In this document: positions 26,483 to 36,438 of the stretch, one piece after another
How positions within the stretch are numbered: the first letter of the stretch is position 1
Layout: each line of letters begins with the position of its first letter
Assembly (NCBI RefSeq): GCF_014851565.1
Contig: NZ_JACVAA010000005.1
Span: forward strand, 186,001 to 250,000
Source: Pseudomonas sp. PDM15
GTDB taxonomy: Bacteria > Pseudomonadota > Gammaproteobacteria > Pseudomonadales > Pseudomonadaceae
DNA length: 64,000 nucleotides
Direction: 5' to 3'
Notes under the pieces: model-generated
The model's input: the letters and a program-made list of their open reading frames with translations, nothing else
Told to the model about the DNA's origin: nothing
Databases searched by the model: none
Translations under genes and position numbers: made by a program

Positions 26483-28540
26483 TCAGCCCTGCTTCTGCAT
26501 CTGCCGCAGCAGCGGCGTGCACTGGCTGGGCTCGTCGCCGCCGCTGGGCGCCACCAGCGCCAGCAGGCCGGCCGCCGGCGCCACCGCCACGCCGAGCGCC
26601 ACCAGGCCGGCGCCGCGCAGGGCCAGCGGTGTGCCCTTGACCCCGGCGTCGGGATTCTTGAAGGTGCCACGCACGAACAGCGGCGAGCGCAGGGAGAAGA
26701 TGCGCAGGCCCTTGGCCGCGGGGGTGACGACGAAATCGAGGCGCTCCTCGGCGAAGCTGGCGCTGCCGTCGACCTTGACCACTGCATTCTCGGTATCGAC
26801 CACGAACAGCCGACTGCTCATCAGCCCGTTGCGGATGCCGAGGTCGGCGGCGGCGCAGTTGATCTGTACCTCCTCGTCGCCGAACAGCTTGCCGACCAGG
26901 TAGTTGCCGACGTTGAGCCCGGCGATCTCCAGCAGGCCACGGCTCACCGCGCCATCGTTGATCAGCATCTTCAGCTCGCCATCGGCGCTGCCCAGCAGGG
27001 CCGCCACCGAGTTGCCGGTGCCACTCAGTTTGGCGTCGCCATTCAGCGCGCCGAGGCTGGTCTGCATCGGCGCGAAGGTGGGAAATAGCTGCTTGAGCTT
27101 GAGATCGCGGGCGCTCAGGCGCGCCTGCCCGCGCATCGGCACCTGCGCACCGTTCAGACGAATCTGCGCATCCAGCGTGCCGCCGGCCATGCCGAAGCGC
27201 AGGGGCTCCAGACTGAGCACACCGTCGTTGAGCACCAGGTGGGTATCCAGGTCGCGGATCGGCAGTTTCTCGTCATGCACGATGCGCTTGCCGGTGAAGC
27301 GTACGTCAGCGTCCATGCTGCGCCAGCGCTCGGTGCGAAACTCCTCCACCGGCAGCACCTTGTTCGCCGGCTGGCGGGCGGCGGCGCCGCGGGCCTTCTT
27401 CTCGGCATTGGAATCGGCGCCGATCAGCGGCGCCAGGTCGGCGAACAGCAGCTGGCTGGAGGTCAGCTGGCCGGACAGCTTGGGCCGCGGCTGGCGATTG
27501 ACGAAGGTCAGGTCGCCGTGGATATCGCTGTCGCCGATGCGTCCGTTGAAGCCCTGGTAGCGGAACAGCGCACCGTTGACGTCACGCAGGTCCGCCTGCA
27601 GGCGGCCATCGGTGCTGTACGGCGGGGTGTCCGGCAGGGTCACGCCGGTCAGCGGATAGAGTTGGCTCAGGCTGGCCCCGGCTAGCTGCAGGCGCAGGTC
27701 GAGGGCGCCGAGGTTCTGCGGATCGGTCAGGCTGCCGGCGACCCGGATGCGCGTGGCGCCGATGCGCACATCGGCCTGCAACGGGAATGGCAGGCTGGCA
27801 TCCTGCAACGCCAGCAGGCCGCCGACCTTGCCGCTGCCGCTCACCGCCTGGCCCTGAAAACGCCCCTTGGCACGCCAGGCGAAGGCGTAGTCCTGGGCCG
27901 CCGCATGTTCGTCGGCCAGGCGCTTGGCGGCGCTGTCACCGACTATCTGGGCAAACGGGATGGGCGCGCCGAGCGGATCTATCTGCGCCTCGAGGCGGGT
28001 CTTCGACACTTGGTCATCGAGGCTGACCACGCCCTGATCGAAGCCTATGGTGCCGATATCCAGGGTCCAGGGGCTCGGCTCGGCGACCTCATCCGTCTGC
28101 TCGCCACCCAGGTCGAAGGTCCAGTTGGCGCGGCCGTCGGCCAGGCGCTGCAGGCTGGCGTATGGCGCGCCGAGCTCGATGCGCGGGATGCTCACGGTCT
28201 TCCACAGCAGCGGCAGCGGTGCCAGGCGGAACTGCACCCGGTCCAGGCTGACGAAGGTGTCGCCCTCGGCCCACTCGGGATTGCCCAGGTTCAGCTGTTC
28301 GGCGGCGAAATGCGGCCAAGGCAGCCAGGCGCGCCAGCCACCCTCCTCCGATTCGCGCTGCCAGACCACGCTGAGGTTGCCCTCGATGGCGAACGGCCGG
28401 TTCAAGGCCTGCGACACCTTGTCATTGATGGTCGGGCGCAGCAGATTCCAGTCGAACAGCACGAGAAACAGCATGAGCCCCGCGACCGCCAGAAGCAGTA
28501 CGGCCAATGCGCCGCTCACCCACTTGCGAATCCGCAGCAT
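26483..28540 (-). CDS. AsmA family protein
   Basis: 685 residues. One N-terminal transmembrane helix (about 10-29) anchors a long periplasmic beta-rich body; the AsmA C-terminal region (GDAKLSGTGNSVAALLGSADGEL, AADLGIRNGLM) is plain. AsmA-like proteins are thought to bridge the periplasm for phospholipid transport and outer-membrane homeostasis. Ends in a short hydrophobic Ala/Gly stretch near residue 655 and a Cys (SQCTPLL). Divergent from tatD. Confidence 0.87.
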   Translation of the reverse strand: MLRIRKWVSGALAVLLLAVAGLMLFLVLFDWNLLRPTINDKVSQALNRPFAIEGNLSVVWQRESEEGGWRAWLPWPHFAAEQLNLGNPEWAEGDTFVSLDRVQFRLAPLPLLWKTVSIPRIELGAPYASLQRLADGRANWTFDLGGEQTDEVAEPSPWTLDIGTIGFDQGVVSLDDQVSKTRLEAQIDPLGAPIPFAQIVGDSAAKRLADEHAAAQDYAFAWRAKGRFQGQAVSGSGKVGGLLALQDASLPFPLQADVRIGATRIRVAGSLTDPQNLGALDLRLQLAGASLSQLYPLTGVTLPDTPPYSTDGRLQADLRDVNGALFRYQGFNGRIGDSDIHGDLTFVNRQPRPKLSGQLTSSQLLFADLAPLIGADSNAEKKARGAAARQPANKVLPVEEFRTERWRSMDADVRFTGKRIVHDEKLPIRDLDTHLVLNDGVLSLEPLRFGMAGGTLDAQIRLNGAQVPMRGQARLSARDLKLKQLFPTFAPMQTSLGALNGDAKLSGTGNSVAALLGSADGELKMLINDGAVSRGLLEIAGLNVGNYLVGKLFGDEEVQINCAAADLGIRNGLMSSRLFVVDTENAVVKVDGSASFAEERLDFVVTPAAKGLRIFSLRSPLFVRGTFKNPDAGVKGTPLALRGAGLVALGVAVAPAAGLLALVAPSGGDEPSQCTPLLRQMQKQG

Positions 28541-28656
28541 CCCTCGATTCCCGCTATGACTACTGCAGTTTCGACTGACGAAACGCGGGAACGCTCCCCA
28601 TGCTGGTGCACTCGAGTGAAATACCCGATGCTGGAACCTTCAACCGGACCCGCCCC

Positions 28657-29439
28657 ATGCAGCTGATCGATACCCACACCCACCTCGACTTCCCCGACTT
28701 CGACGCCGACCGCGCCGAGCTGCTGGCGCGCAGCCGCGCAGCGGGTGTGGAGAAGCTGGTGGTGCTCGGCGTGTACCGGGACAACTGGCAACGTCTATGG
28801 GACCTGGTGCAGAACAACGAGGGCCTGTATGCCGCCTTCGGCCTGCACCCGGTGTACCTGCAGCAGCACCGACCCGAGCATCTGGATCAGCTGCGCGAGT
28901 GGCTGCAACGCCTGGCCGGGCACCCACTCCTGTGCGCGGTGGGCGAGTTCGGCCTGGACTATTACGTGGAGAGCCTGGATCGCGCGCACCAGCAGCAGCT
29001 GTTCGAGGCGCAGCTCGACCTGGCCGCCGAGTTCGAGCTGCCCGTCCTGCTGCATGTCCGGCGCGCCCACGCGGCGACCATCGCCACGCTCAAGCGCTAC
29101 AGGCTGCCACGTGGCGGGGTGATCCATGCCTTCGCCGGCAGCTACGAGGAGGCGCGCGAATACATACGCCTCGGCTTCAGGCTCGGCCTAGGCGGCGCGC
29201 CGACCTGGCCCCAGGCCCTGCGCCTGCGCAAGGTGATTGCGCGCCTGCCGCTGGAGGCCATAGTGCTGGAGACCGACGCGCCTGACATGGCCCCGGCCAT
29301 GCACCCGGGCATGCGCAACAGCCCGGAACATCTGCCGGATATCTGCGCCGCCCTGGCCGAACTGTGCGACGTGATGCCGGAGGAACTGGCCCGCGCCAGC
29401 AGCCGCAATGCGGCCGAGCTGTTCGGCTGGTCGCTCTGA
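28657..29439 (+). CDS. TatD family metal-dependent hydrolase
   Basis: 260 residues, amidohydrolase-like TIM barrel. Metal ligands: DTHTHLDF (residues 4-11), the Glu of AVGEFGLDYY, HVRRAH, VIHAFAG and the final Asp of ETDAPDM. Members are 3'-5' DNases or act on damaged DNA ends; closest in style to the YjjV branch. ATG 28657 gives MQLIDTHTH; longer frame from 28600 is not conserved. Confidence 0.92.
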   Translation: MQLIDTHTHLDFPDFDADRAELLARSRAAGVEKLVVLGVYRDNWQRLWDLVQNNEGLYAAFGLHPVYLQQHRPEHLDQLREWLQRLAGHPLLCAVGEFGLDYYVESLDRAHQQQLFEAQLDLAAEFELPVLLHVRRAHAATIATLKRYRLPRGGVIHAFAGSYEEAREYIRLGFRLGLGGAPTWPQALRLRKVIARLPLEAIVLETDAPDMAPAMHPGMRNSPEHLPDICAALAELCDVMPEELARASSRNAAELFGWSL

Positions 29440-29477
29440 GAGAAGACTGAAACGGGTTTCACGCGCCCTATAACGAC

Positions 29478-29501
29478 AAGGCCCGCCGATTGGCGGGCCT
29501 T
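29478..29501. terminator. Bidirectional terminator between tatD and chemoreceptor
   Basis: AAGGCCCGCC and GGCGGGCCTT around a GATT loop, 38 bases after the tatD stop and 18 before the chemoreceptor stop. T-runs are modest on both strands. Confidence 0.8.
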
Positions 29502-29519
29502 GCTTGCTGCGGCGGCAGA

Positions 29520-31550
29520 TCAGACGCGGAAGGCGCCGATCAGCTCTTTCAGGCGCGCCACCTGATCGGACAGCGCGCGGCTGGCCTGCTCGGTCTCGAC
29601 GGCACCCTCGGCAGTGCGCTCGCCAGCCTGGTTGATTTCGACGATGTTCATGTCGATATCGTGGGCCACGGCGGTCTGCTGCTCGGCGGCGGCGGCGATC
29701 TGCTGGTTCTGGTCGACGATCATGCCGACCGCACCGAGGATGTTCTCCAGCGCGTGCTGCACCTGGGCCGACTGGTTTACGGTATTCTCGACCATCTGGT
29801 GGCTGCCGTTCATGGCCGTCACCGTGGCACCCACGCCGCTCTGCAGGCGACCGATCATCTGCTCGATCTCTTCGGTGGACTGATGGGTGCGCTTGGCCAG
29901 GTTACGCACCTCGTCGGCCACCACGGCGAAACCGCGGCCCTGTTCGCCGGCCCGCGCCGCCTCGATGGCGGCGTTGAGCGCCAGCAGGTTGGTCTGCCCG
30001 GCGATGCCCTTGATCACGTCCAGCACCTGGCTGATCGAGGCGCTGTCGGCGGCCAGCTGGTTGATCACCGTCACCGACTGGTCGATCTCGCTGGCCAGAC
30101 GCTGGATGCTGCCGACCTGGGACTCGACCATGGCGCGACCGCTGACGGTCTCGTCGTTGACGCTCTGCGCACTGCCCACCGCGGCCGCGGCGCTGCGCGC
30201 CACCTCCTGGGCGGTGGCGGACATCTGGTTCATCGCGGTGGCCACCTGCTCGATCTGCCCGCGTTGGGCGGACACGGCCTGGCTGCTCTCGCCGGAGACC
30301 AGCTCGACGCGATCGGCCTGGCGTTCCACTTCGGTGACAGTCTGGCCCACCAGCTCGATCAGGTCGCGGATCTTCGCCACGGTGCCGTTGAACACCTGGC
30401 CCAACTCGCCCAGCTCGTCCTGGCTCTTGACGTTGACGCGCACGGTCATGTCGCCGGCGGCGACCTGGCCGAGGGTCTTGCCGAAGCCCTTGAGGGTGCT
30501 GCGGGTCGAGACGTAGAAGCCGCCATACAGGTAGCCGATGGCGAGGAACAGCACCACCAGCGCCACGACCAGCAGGACCATCTGGGTACGCTTCTGCTCC
30601 AGGCGCTGGCTCAGTTCCTTGTCGAGGAAGTCGAGTACCGAGTCGTTCAGTGCGTAGGTCTTGTCGATGGCCGCGCTGAGCTGGTCATAGAAGCCCTGCC
30701 AGGGCGCATCCAGACTGTCGGCCATGAGCAGCTGCTCTTCCAGCACCGCGCTGACCTCGGTCAGGCTGTTGCGGCTGGCCTCGGCCCTGTCACCCAGCTC
30801 GCGCTTGGCATGGGCGTTGCCATCCAGCGCGCTCTGCAGCTTGAAGCCGTACTCGGCGTGCAGCTTCTCCAGCTCCAGCAGCAGCTCGTCGAGCTTGGTG
30901 CTGTCGGAAGAACCAAGAATGCCCTGACCCAGGGAGTAGGAGCCCAGGGCGCGGCCCTTGCTCAGGGCCTCGGTCACCGGAGGGCTGGCGGTGGTCATCA
31001 GCTCGGTCATCTGCCGCACGGTCAGTTCACTGTCTTGGCTGAGGCCGGACTGGCTGGCGACGAACTTGATGAACACCTCGGAGTTGTCCAGCGCCTTGAC
31101 CACCAGGCCGGCCTTGCTGCGCAGGGATGACTCGGCGGACACCGCATCCATGGCCGACTTGATGGCATCGCGCTGGGCGTTGAACTCCTCGATCTTCTGC
31201 GCGTCATCACTGGGCGACTCCAGCGCAGCCAGCATCTCGCTGACGCCGCTCTCCAGCGGACCGATCAGCGCGGTCAGCTTTTCCGCTTCACCGGACTGAC
31301 CGAGGACGGCATTGATCTCGTAGAGATCGTTGAGGCGCTCCAGATCCTGGCGCATCTTCATGCTCTGCTTGAGCAGCGCAAGGCTCTGCAGCTCGGTGCG
31401 CGTATCGACGAAGGCGTCGTAGGACTCGCGCACCAGGAAGTAGTTGGTGACCAGCATGGGCAGGAAGAACAGCACGCTGATCAGGCTGAACTTCATGCCG
31501 AAGCTCATGCGGTTCATCAGAGCGATGGCAGGGTACAACACGCTATTCAC
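29520..31550 (-). CDS. Methyl-accepting chemotaxis protein
   Basis: 676 residues. TM1 about 20-38 after [19 protein letters not shown], an all-helical periplasmic sensor of about 270 residues (long helical-bundle type), TM2 about 320-340, HAMP ([20 protein letters not shown]), and a long signalling coiled coil with the hairpin tip [19 protein letters not shown]. No CheR-tethering pentapeptide at the end (KELIGAFRV). Start is GTG 31550 with GGAGA eight bases upstream; the frame upstream of it lacks a ribosome site. Homologous position to PA4520 next to ampE. Confidence 0.93.
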   Translation of the reverse strand: MNSVLYPAIALMNRMSFGMKFSLISVLFFLPMLVTNYFLVRESYDAFVDTRTELQSLALLKQSMKMRQDLERLNDLYEINAVLGQSGEAEKLTALIGPLESGVSEMLAALESPSDDAQKIEEFNAQRDAIKSAMDAVSAESSLRSKAGLVVKALDNSEVFIKFVASQSGLSQDSELTVRQMTELMTTASPPVTEALSKGRALGSYSLGQGILGSSDSTKLDELLLELEKLHAEYGFKLQSALDGNAHAKRELGDRAEASRNSLTEVSAVLEEQLLMADSLDAPWQGFYDQLSAAIDKTYALNDSVLDFLDKELSQRLEQKRTQMVLLVVALVVLFLAIGYLYGGFYVSTRSTLKGFGKTLGQVAAGDMTVRVNVKSQDELGELGQVFNGTVAKIRDLIELVGQTVTEVERQADRVELVSGESSQAVSAQRGQIEQVATAMNQMSATAQEVARSAAAAVGSAQSVNDETVSGRAMVESQVGSIQRLASEIDQSVTVINQLAADSASISQVLDVIKGIAGQTNLLALNAAIEAARAGEQGRGFAVVADEVRNLAKRTHQSTEEIEQMIGRLQSGVGATVTAMNGSHQMVENTVNQSAQVQHALENILGAVGMIVDQNQQIAAAAEQQTAVAHDIDMNIVEINQAGERTAEGAVETEQASRALSDQVARLKELIGAFRV

Positions 31551-31725
31551 TAGACGTCTCCTATTGCCATTATTGTTTTTTGCCAGCCGGGAGCGGGCTG
31601 ATCTATTGAACGGCAAGGTAGCGGTATATCTGAAATTCTAGCGGGAGTGGCCATTTGCCAGGCACAGTGCCCCCACAGCCTGTATACCGGATATCGGCCT
31701 TCGCCTCTGTAACTTAAGGTTAAGA

Positions 31726-32619
31726 ATGCGCGCACCTTTTCGCCTCGGCATTGATCTGGGTGGGACTAAGACGGAAATCATCGCCCTCGAAGCTTCCGAC
31801 GAGCGGTTGCGGCATCGCCTGCCCACTCCGCAGGGCGACTACCGAGCCACTCTACACACCATAGTGCAGCTGGTGAGCGAAGCCGAGCGGCAACTGGGAG
31901 ATAGCGGCAGCATTGGTATCGGCATCCCCGGTACCCGCTCGCCGGACCACGGCCGTATCAAGAACGCCAACTCCACCTGCCTGATCGGCCAGGACCTGCA
32001 GGGCGACCTGGAACACCTGCTGCAGCGCCCGGTCCGCCTGGCTAACGATGCCGACTGCTTCGCCCTGTCCGAGGCCACGGACGGCGCAGGAGCAGGCGCG
32101 GCCAGCGTGTTCGGGGTCATCCTCGGTACCGGCGTGGGGGGAGGCATCGTCATCCACGGCCGCCTGTTGAGTGGCCCGAATGCCATTGCGGGGGAGTGGG
32201 GTCACAACGCCCTGCCCTGGCGCAACGCGGAAGACGGCCCGGCGCGGCGCTGCTATTGCGGCCTGGACGACTGCATCGAAACCTTCCTCAGCGGCCCCGG
32301 CTGGGCCGCCCGCAGCGACCTGGGGCTGAATGCTACGCAGCTGGCCGAGGCGGCACAGCGTGGCGAGGCAGCTGCCGTAACGGCACTGCAACGCTACTGC
32401 GAGCAATTGGCGCGGGCGCTGGCATCGGTGATCAACGTCATCGACCCGGAAGTGATAGTGCTGGGCGGCGGGCTGTCGAACATGCCGGCGCTGTACCGGG
32501 AGGTGCCGCGCCTGCTGGTGCGGCACGTGTTCTCGGACCAGGTCAACACGCGCCTGGTGCAGGCCCGCCACGGCGACTCCAGCGGCGTGCGCGGCGCCGC
32601 CTGGCTGTGGCCAGAATAA
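31726..32619 (+). CDS. mak: ROK family fructokinase
   Basis: 297 residues. Phosphorylates fructose (or a related hexose) with ATP. ROK features: FRLGIDLGGTKTEIIALE N-terminal phosphate loop, GIPGTRSPDHG, the catalytic region NDADCFALSEA, and the zinc motif with CYCGLDDCIE preceded by GEWGHNALPW. Near-identical motif set to E. coli Mak, including KNANST and the C-terminal HGDSSGVRGAAWLWP. Divergent from the chemoreceptor. Confidence 0.88.
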   Translation: MRAPFRLGIDLGGTKTEIIALEASDERLRHRLPTPQGDYRATLHTIVQLVSEAERQLGDSGSIGIGIPGTRSPDHGRIKNANSTCLIGQDLQGDLEHLLQRPVRLANDADCFALSEATDGAGAGAASVFGVILGTGVGGGIVIHGRLLSGPNAIAGEWGHNALPWRNAEDGPARRCYCGLDDCIETFLSGPGWAARSDLGLNATQLAEAAQRGEAAAVTALQRYCEQLARALASVINVIDPEVIVLGGGLSNMPALYREVPRLLVRHVFSDQVNTRLVQARHGDSSGVRGAAWLWPE

Positions 32620-32627
32620 GATCGACC

Positions 32628-33446
32628 TTACAGCAGCAGGATCCACACGGCGAAGGCGGCGTACCACAGCACCGCGGCACGGATCAGCAGCTGCCACAGC
32701 TCGTCCAGGCTGTTGGCGCCCAGCTCTCCCGCCTGCGGCTCGGGCAGTTCGCTGGCGGCGCGACCGGCGTTGGCCACCAGCCGCGCGGCCGGCAGCTCCC
32801 AGGCCAGCAGATCGTGCAACACGGCTCGACTGACCGCGGCAAAGTTGCCCACCAGGGCGAAGCTGGCGGCCAGCACCCGCACCGGTAACCAGTCCATGGC
32901 ATGACGCAGCTGCCCCGCCCGCTCGGCGACACCGGGGCTGGCATGTTCGGCGCTCAGCGCCAGCAGCCGATAGGCCAGGGCCGGCAGCGGGCCGAGCAAG
33001 GCATACCAGAAGATCACTGCGAAGAAGCCCTGATAGGCCTGCCACAGCTCGTAGTCCTGCACTCGCTCGAGCAACTCGGCCTCGCCATCGGCGGCCACCC
33101 CCAGATCGCGCTCAGCCACATGCAGGGCGGCCTGATCGTCACCACGGCGCCAGGCATCGCGGAACGGCCCCAGCGCCGCCAGCACATCGCCACGGCCGAG
33201 GCTGTAGACCAGCACCAGCAGGTGCACCGGCAGTGCCAGCCAGCCATAGGCCAGTGGCTCGAGCACCAGCAGCAACAGGCCGAGCAGCACTACCGGCAGC
33301 AACACCGCCAGCAGCAGGGTTTGCCATGGTGACGGCCCCTCGCTACGCGCCAGCCATTGCAGCCAGGGGCCATCCTGCTGGATACGGCGGCGCCCGGAGG
33401 AAAACTTCTCCACCCAGAGCACCAGCAGCAGCACCAGAAAATTCAT
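32628..33446 (-). CDS. ampE: AmpE inner-membrane protein
   Basis: 272 residues, about four transmembrane helices (N-terminal MNFLVLLLVLWVEKF, 41-64, about 140-160, C-terminal). Family mark GRGDVLAALGPFRDAW is present. Encoded after ampD with a four-base ATGA overlap. Role in AmpC beta-lactamase signalling is uncertain; related to CobD/CbiB-type membrane proteins. Confidence 0.93.
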   Translation of the reverse strand: MNFLVLLLVLWVEKFSSGRRRIQQDGPWLQWLARSEGPSPWQTLLLAVLLPVVLLGLLLLVLEPLAYGWLALPVHLLVLVYSLGRGDVLAALGPFRDAWRRGDDQAALHVAERDLGVAADGEAELLERVQDYELWQAYQGFFAVIFWYALLGPLPALAYRLLALSAEHASPGVAERAGQLRHAMDWLPVRVLAASFALVGNFAAVSRAVLHDLLAWELPAARLVANAGRAASELPEPQAGELGANSLDELWQLLIRAAVLWYAAFAVWILLL

Positions 33447-34006
33447 TTACCGCTCTCCTCGGTCTGCAGGGCCGCACGCAGGCGTGCCCAGTCGAAAAAG
33501 GGCCCCGGGTCGGTCTTGCGCCCCGGCGCGATGTCGCTATGGCCACGGATACGCTCGACGCTCAACTCAGGATAGGCATGCAGCAGCTCCTTCGTCAGGG
33601 CCGCTAGAGCCTGGTACTGGGCATCGCTGAAGGGCAGCTCGTCGGTGCCCTCCAGTTCGATGCCGATGGAAAAGTCGTTGCAGTTCTCCCGCTCCTCGAA
33701 GCGCGACACGCCGGCATGCCAGGCCCGCTCTGCACAGGAGACGAACTGGGTAACGGCGCCATCACGCTCGATCAGAAAGTGCGCGGACACCTTGAGCTGG
33801 GCGATACCAGCGAAGTAGGGATGCTCGTCAACCGGCAGGCGGTTCTGGAAGAACTGCTGCACCTTGCCGGTACCGAACTGGCCCGGCGGCAGGCTGATGT
33901 TGTGGATCACCAACAGGGAGACCTCTCCCAGCGGGCGCTCGTTGAAGTTCGGCGAGGGGCAGTGACGGGCTCCGTCACACCAGCCGCTGGCAGGGTCCAG
34001 CCGCAT
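33443..34006 (-). CDS. ampD: 1,6-anhydro-N-acetylmuramoyl-L-alanine amidase AmpD
   Basis: 187 residues, cytosolic zinc amidase that cleaves the stem peptide from anhydro-muropeptides during cell wall recycling; its loss derepresses ampC in species with AmpR. Zinc ligands H35, H156 and D166 (GHSDIAPGRKTDPG) match the known AmpD set. Start ATG 34006 with a perfect AAGGAG; frame beyond it crosses the DUF1631 terminator. Forms an operon with ampE. Confidence 0.95.
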   Translation of the reverse strand: MRLDPASGWCDGARHCPSPNFNERPLGEVSLLVIHNISLPPGQFGTGKVQQFFQNRLPVDEHPYFAGIAQLKVSAHFLIERDGAVTQFVSCAERAWHAGVSRFEERENCNDFSIGIELEGTDELPFSDAQYQALAALTKELLHAYPELSVERIRGHSDIAPGRKTDPGPFFDWARLRAALQTEESGK

Positions 34007-34053
34007 TGCAGGCTCCTTGAAGACTGGCGCCACTCTAGCAGACTGCACCAACG

Positions 34054-34081
34054 AAAACGCCCGGCACAGAGCCGGGCGTTT
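34054..34081 (-). terminator. Terminator of the DUF1631 gene
   Basis: AACGCCCGGC and GCCGGGCGTT around ACAGA; on the minus strand the stem is followed by TTTTCGTT. It sits between the DUF1631 stop (34099) and ampD. Confidence 0.88.
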
Positions 34082-34098
34082 CATCTAGCCGGTGGCGC

Positions 34099-36438
34099 TT
34101 AGGCGCCCTTGAGCTTGCGCAGGTTACCGATCACCGACTCCAGGGCGCGATCGAACAGCAGCGCGTCATCGAGCAGGCGGATGGCGCCGCGGCGGAACTC
34201 CACGGCCAGGCCCATGCGGGTCTTCTCCATCACCTTCATACCAGTGCGGTTGACGAAGATGAACTTGCCGGTGGGCTTGATGATCGCCGCCAGCTTGCCG
34301 CGCAGCTTGTGCTCCTCGTCTTCCTGGATTTCCACCCAGCTGCCGACGCGCAGGCTGTCTACCTTCTCCAGCGCCTCGTCATCGTCCGGCAGACTGGCCT
34401 CGGGCTCCTGCGAACGGCTCTCGCCGGGTGCCAGCAGGACGATTTCCTCGACCACCTCGACCATGGCCGGAGCATCGACTTCAGGCTCCAGCGGCGGCAG
34501 CTCCAGCAAAGGACCGGCGCCCAGCTCGACGACGATCTCGGCAGACGCCTCGACGCCCTCCTCGTCCTCGGCCGGCAAGGCCTGTGGCTCGACGCTTTCG
34601 CGCTTGAAGCGCTGGAAGGCCTGGACATGCACGGCCTCCAGCTTGCTGAAAAACTCGCTGGTGATGAACGGGTCGATGGCAGCACTGGACAGGCCATCGC
34701 GCAGCGACTTGAGCAGACTCGGCACCAGCTCCAGCAGGCGCAGGCGATCTTCCGGGGACTCGTGGGGCTCCACGCTCCACACCAGATCGTCCATCACCAT
34801 CAGCGCCGCTTCCCACTCGGCGGACTCGGCACCGTGCTTCAGGCAGGTCAGCTGCAGCACCTTGCTCCAGCCTTCCTGCAGCAGACGCACCACCACTTCC
34901 GGCAGGGTCTTGCCGAGCAGACGCGAGTTCAGAGCCTGCTCCACCTGCTGACGAGCCAGTTCGGCCTTGGCACGACCTTCCTCGGCATCGCGGGTGCGCT
35001 GCTCCAGCAGCTCGCTGCGGCGCTTCTCGTCGCCGGTGAAGGCCAGGAACTCGGCTAGCACATCGGAGAAGATCGCCGGATCGTCGGTAAAATCATTGAG
35101 CAGACGTTGCACCACCTGCTCGATACGCTGGTACAGAGCATCGCGCTGCTCGTCACCCTGTGCACTCCAGCCCAACGCTGCGGTGGCGATCTCGTTGAGC
35201 AGGCGACGTGCCGGGTGGCTGCCACGGCTGAAGAAGGTCTTGTCCAGTACCGCGACTTTGAGCATCGGAATCTGCAGACGGCCTATCAGCGCCTTGAGCG
35301 AGTCGGGCAGGGTGCGGTCGTCGAGAATGAACTCGAACAGCATCGCCACCAGGTTGATCACGTCCTCGTCGACTTCGCCGACGATGCGCGCCTTGCCACT
35401 CTTGGCGCTGGCGCGAGACAGCAGGCTTTCCAGCTGGTTGCGCAAGTCGTAGTCATCGCTGACCTGAGGGCCACCAACCGGGAAATGCTGCTGCATGTGC
35501 GAAAGCAGGCGCATCAGGTCGTTGCTGGAGATCGGCACGGCATCTGCCGGAACAATGCGTTGTGGCAGCACAGAGGTACCGCGCACCTGGGAGAGCAACT
35601 GCTGTAGGGCACCGAAGACCTCTTGCACGCCTTCGTCGGCATAACTGCCGGCAGCGACCGAATCCTGACCAGCCGCGGACTCCGCTCTCTCAGCGCGGCT
35701 GGCAGCCTGCGGGCGCCCCGGCTGGCGACGGGCTGGCGGAGCGGACTTCAGCTCCGGCAGCACACCGGCCTCGACCAGTTGTTGGTTGGCATTGGCGTAG
35801 AGCTGATCGAGATCACCCAGCACGTATTTTTCGAACAACTTGAGGATGATCAGCTTGACGCGAATCTCCACCCCCAGTCCTTCGCAGGAGCCAAGAAATT
35901 GCTCACAGAGTACCCGCGGGCCTAGCGGGTTGGTCTTGTCCTCGACCTTCTTGCTGATCATTGCATTGAAGCGAGTGGTCAGGTGCCCCAAGGCCACTCC
36001 ATCACGATTCAGGACGCGCGAGACCATCGCATCCAGTGCCACCGACTCTTCCAGCACGTCGTCCTGAACCAGGGACAGGCTCTCGAAGGAAACGCCATCC
36101 AGCTGGGGAGCCGGCTTACCGATTTCATATTGATTCAGGGTGGAGAAGCTTTCGAACACGCGCTGCAGGAAACCACGCTCGATGGTCTTGCGCTTCAGGC
36201 GCAGGTCGCGCATGGCTTCGAAGAAGGAATTCTGCTCGGCGTTACTGGACGCACGATCGGCCATTTCGAAAAGGGTGTCGTCCGCATTGTCGAAGAGACC
36301 TTGCAGAGCCTGCTTGAGCTGCTGGGCAGCCTTGTCGCGCACCTGGGTCAGGGCCACGGGAAGCCTTCCTGCCGGCGAAGTTGGCGATTGCTCGGGGGCG
36401 ACCTTGTTCAGGTGCACCACTTTCGCGTCGGTCTTCAT
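34099..36438 (-). CDS. DUF1631 protein, copy 1
   Basis: 779 residues, function unknown. N-terminal conserved block DDTLFEMADRASSN with FFEAMRDLRLKR (about 50-85), a central block VINLVAMLFEFILDD and HPARRLLNEIA, coiled-coil basic helices (about 480-520), an acidic low-complexity segment (about 650-720), and a C-terminal beta-rich domain LRVGSWVEIQEDEEHKLR...FVNRTGMKV that looks PilZ-like but lacks RxxxR. Paralogue of the gene at 48170. Some databases call this family thymidine phosphorylase; nothing here supports that. Divergent from nadC; start ATG 36438 with GGGAGA. Same position as PA4523. Confidence 0.88.
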   Translation of the reverse strand: MKTDAKVVHLNKVAPEQSPTSPAGRLPVALTQVRDKAAQQLKQALQGLFDNADDTLFEMADRASSNAEQNSFFEAMRDLRLKRKTIERGFLQRVFESFSTLNQYEIGKPAPQLDGVSFESLSLVQDDVLEESVALDAMVSRVLNRDGVALGHLTTRFNAMISKKVEDKTNPLGPRVLCEQFLGSCEGLGVEIRVKLIILKLFEKYVLGDLDQLYANANQQLVEAGVLPELKSAPPARRQPGRPQAASRAERAESAAGQDSVAAGSYADEGVQEVFGALQQLLSQVRGTSVLPQRIVPADAVPISSNDLMRLLSHMQQHFPVGGPQVSDDYDLRNQLESLLSRASAKSGKARIVGEVDEDVINLVAMLFEFILDDRTLPDSLKALIGRLQIPMLKVAVLDKTFFSRGSHPARRLLNEIATAALGWSAQGDEQRDALYQRIEQVVQRLLNDFTDDPAIFSDVLAEFLAFTGDEKRRSELLEQRTRDAEEGRAKAELARQQVEQALNSRLLGKTLPEVVVRLLQEGWSKVLQLTCLKHGAESAEWEAALMVMDDLVWSVEPHESPEDRLRLLELVPSLLKSLRDGLSSAAIDPFITSEFFSKLEAVHVQAFQRFKRESVEPQALPAEDEEGVEASAEIVVELGAGPLLELPPLEPEVDAPAMVEVVEEIVLLAPGESRSQEPEASLPDDDEALEKVDSLRVGSWVEIQEDEEHKLRGKLAAIIKPTGKFIFVNRTGMKVMEKTRMGLAVEFRRGAIRLLDDALLFDRALESVIGNLRKLKGA

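Noticed and set aside
34099-36438. Thymidine phosphorylase
   Set aside because: A database label sometimes attached to DUF1631; no phosphorylase motif is visible.
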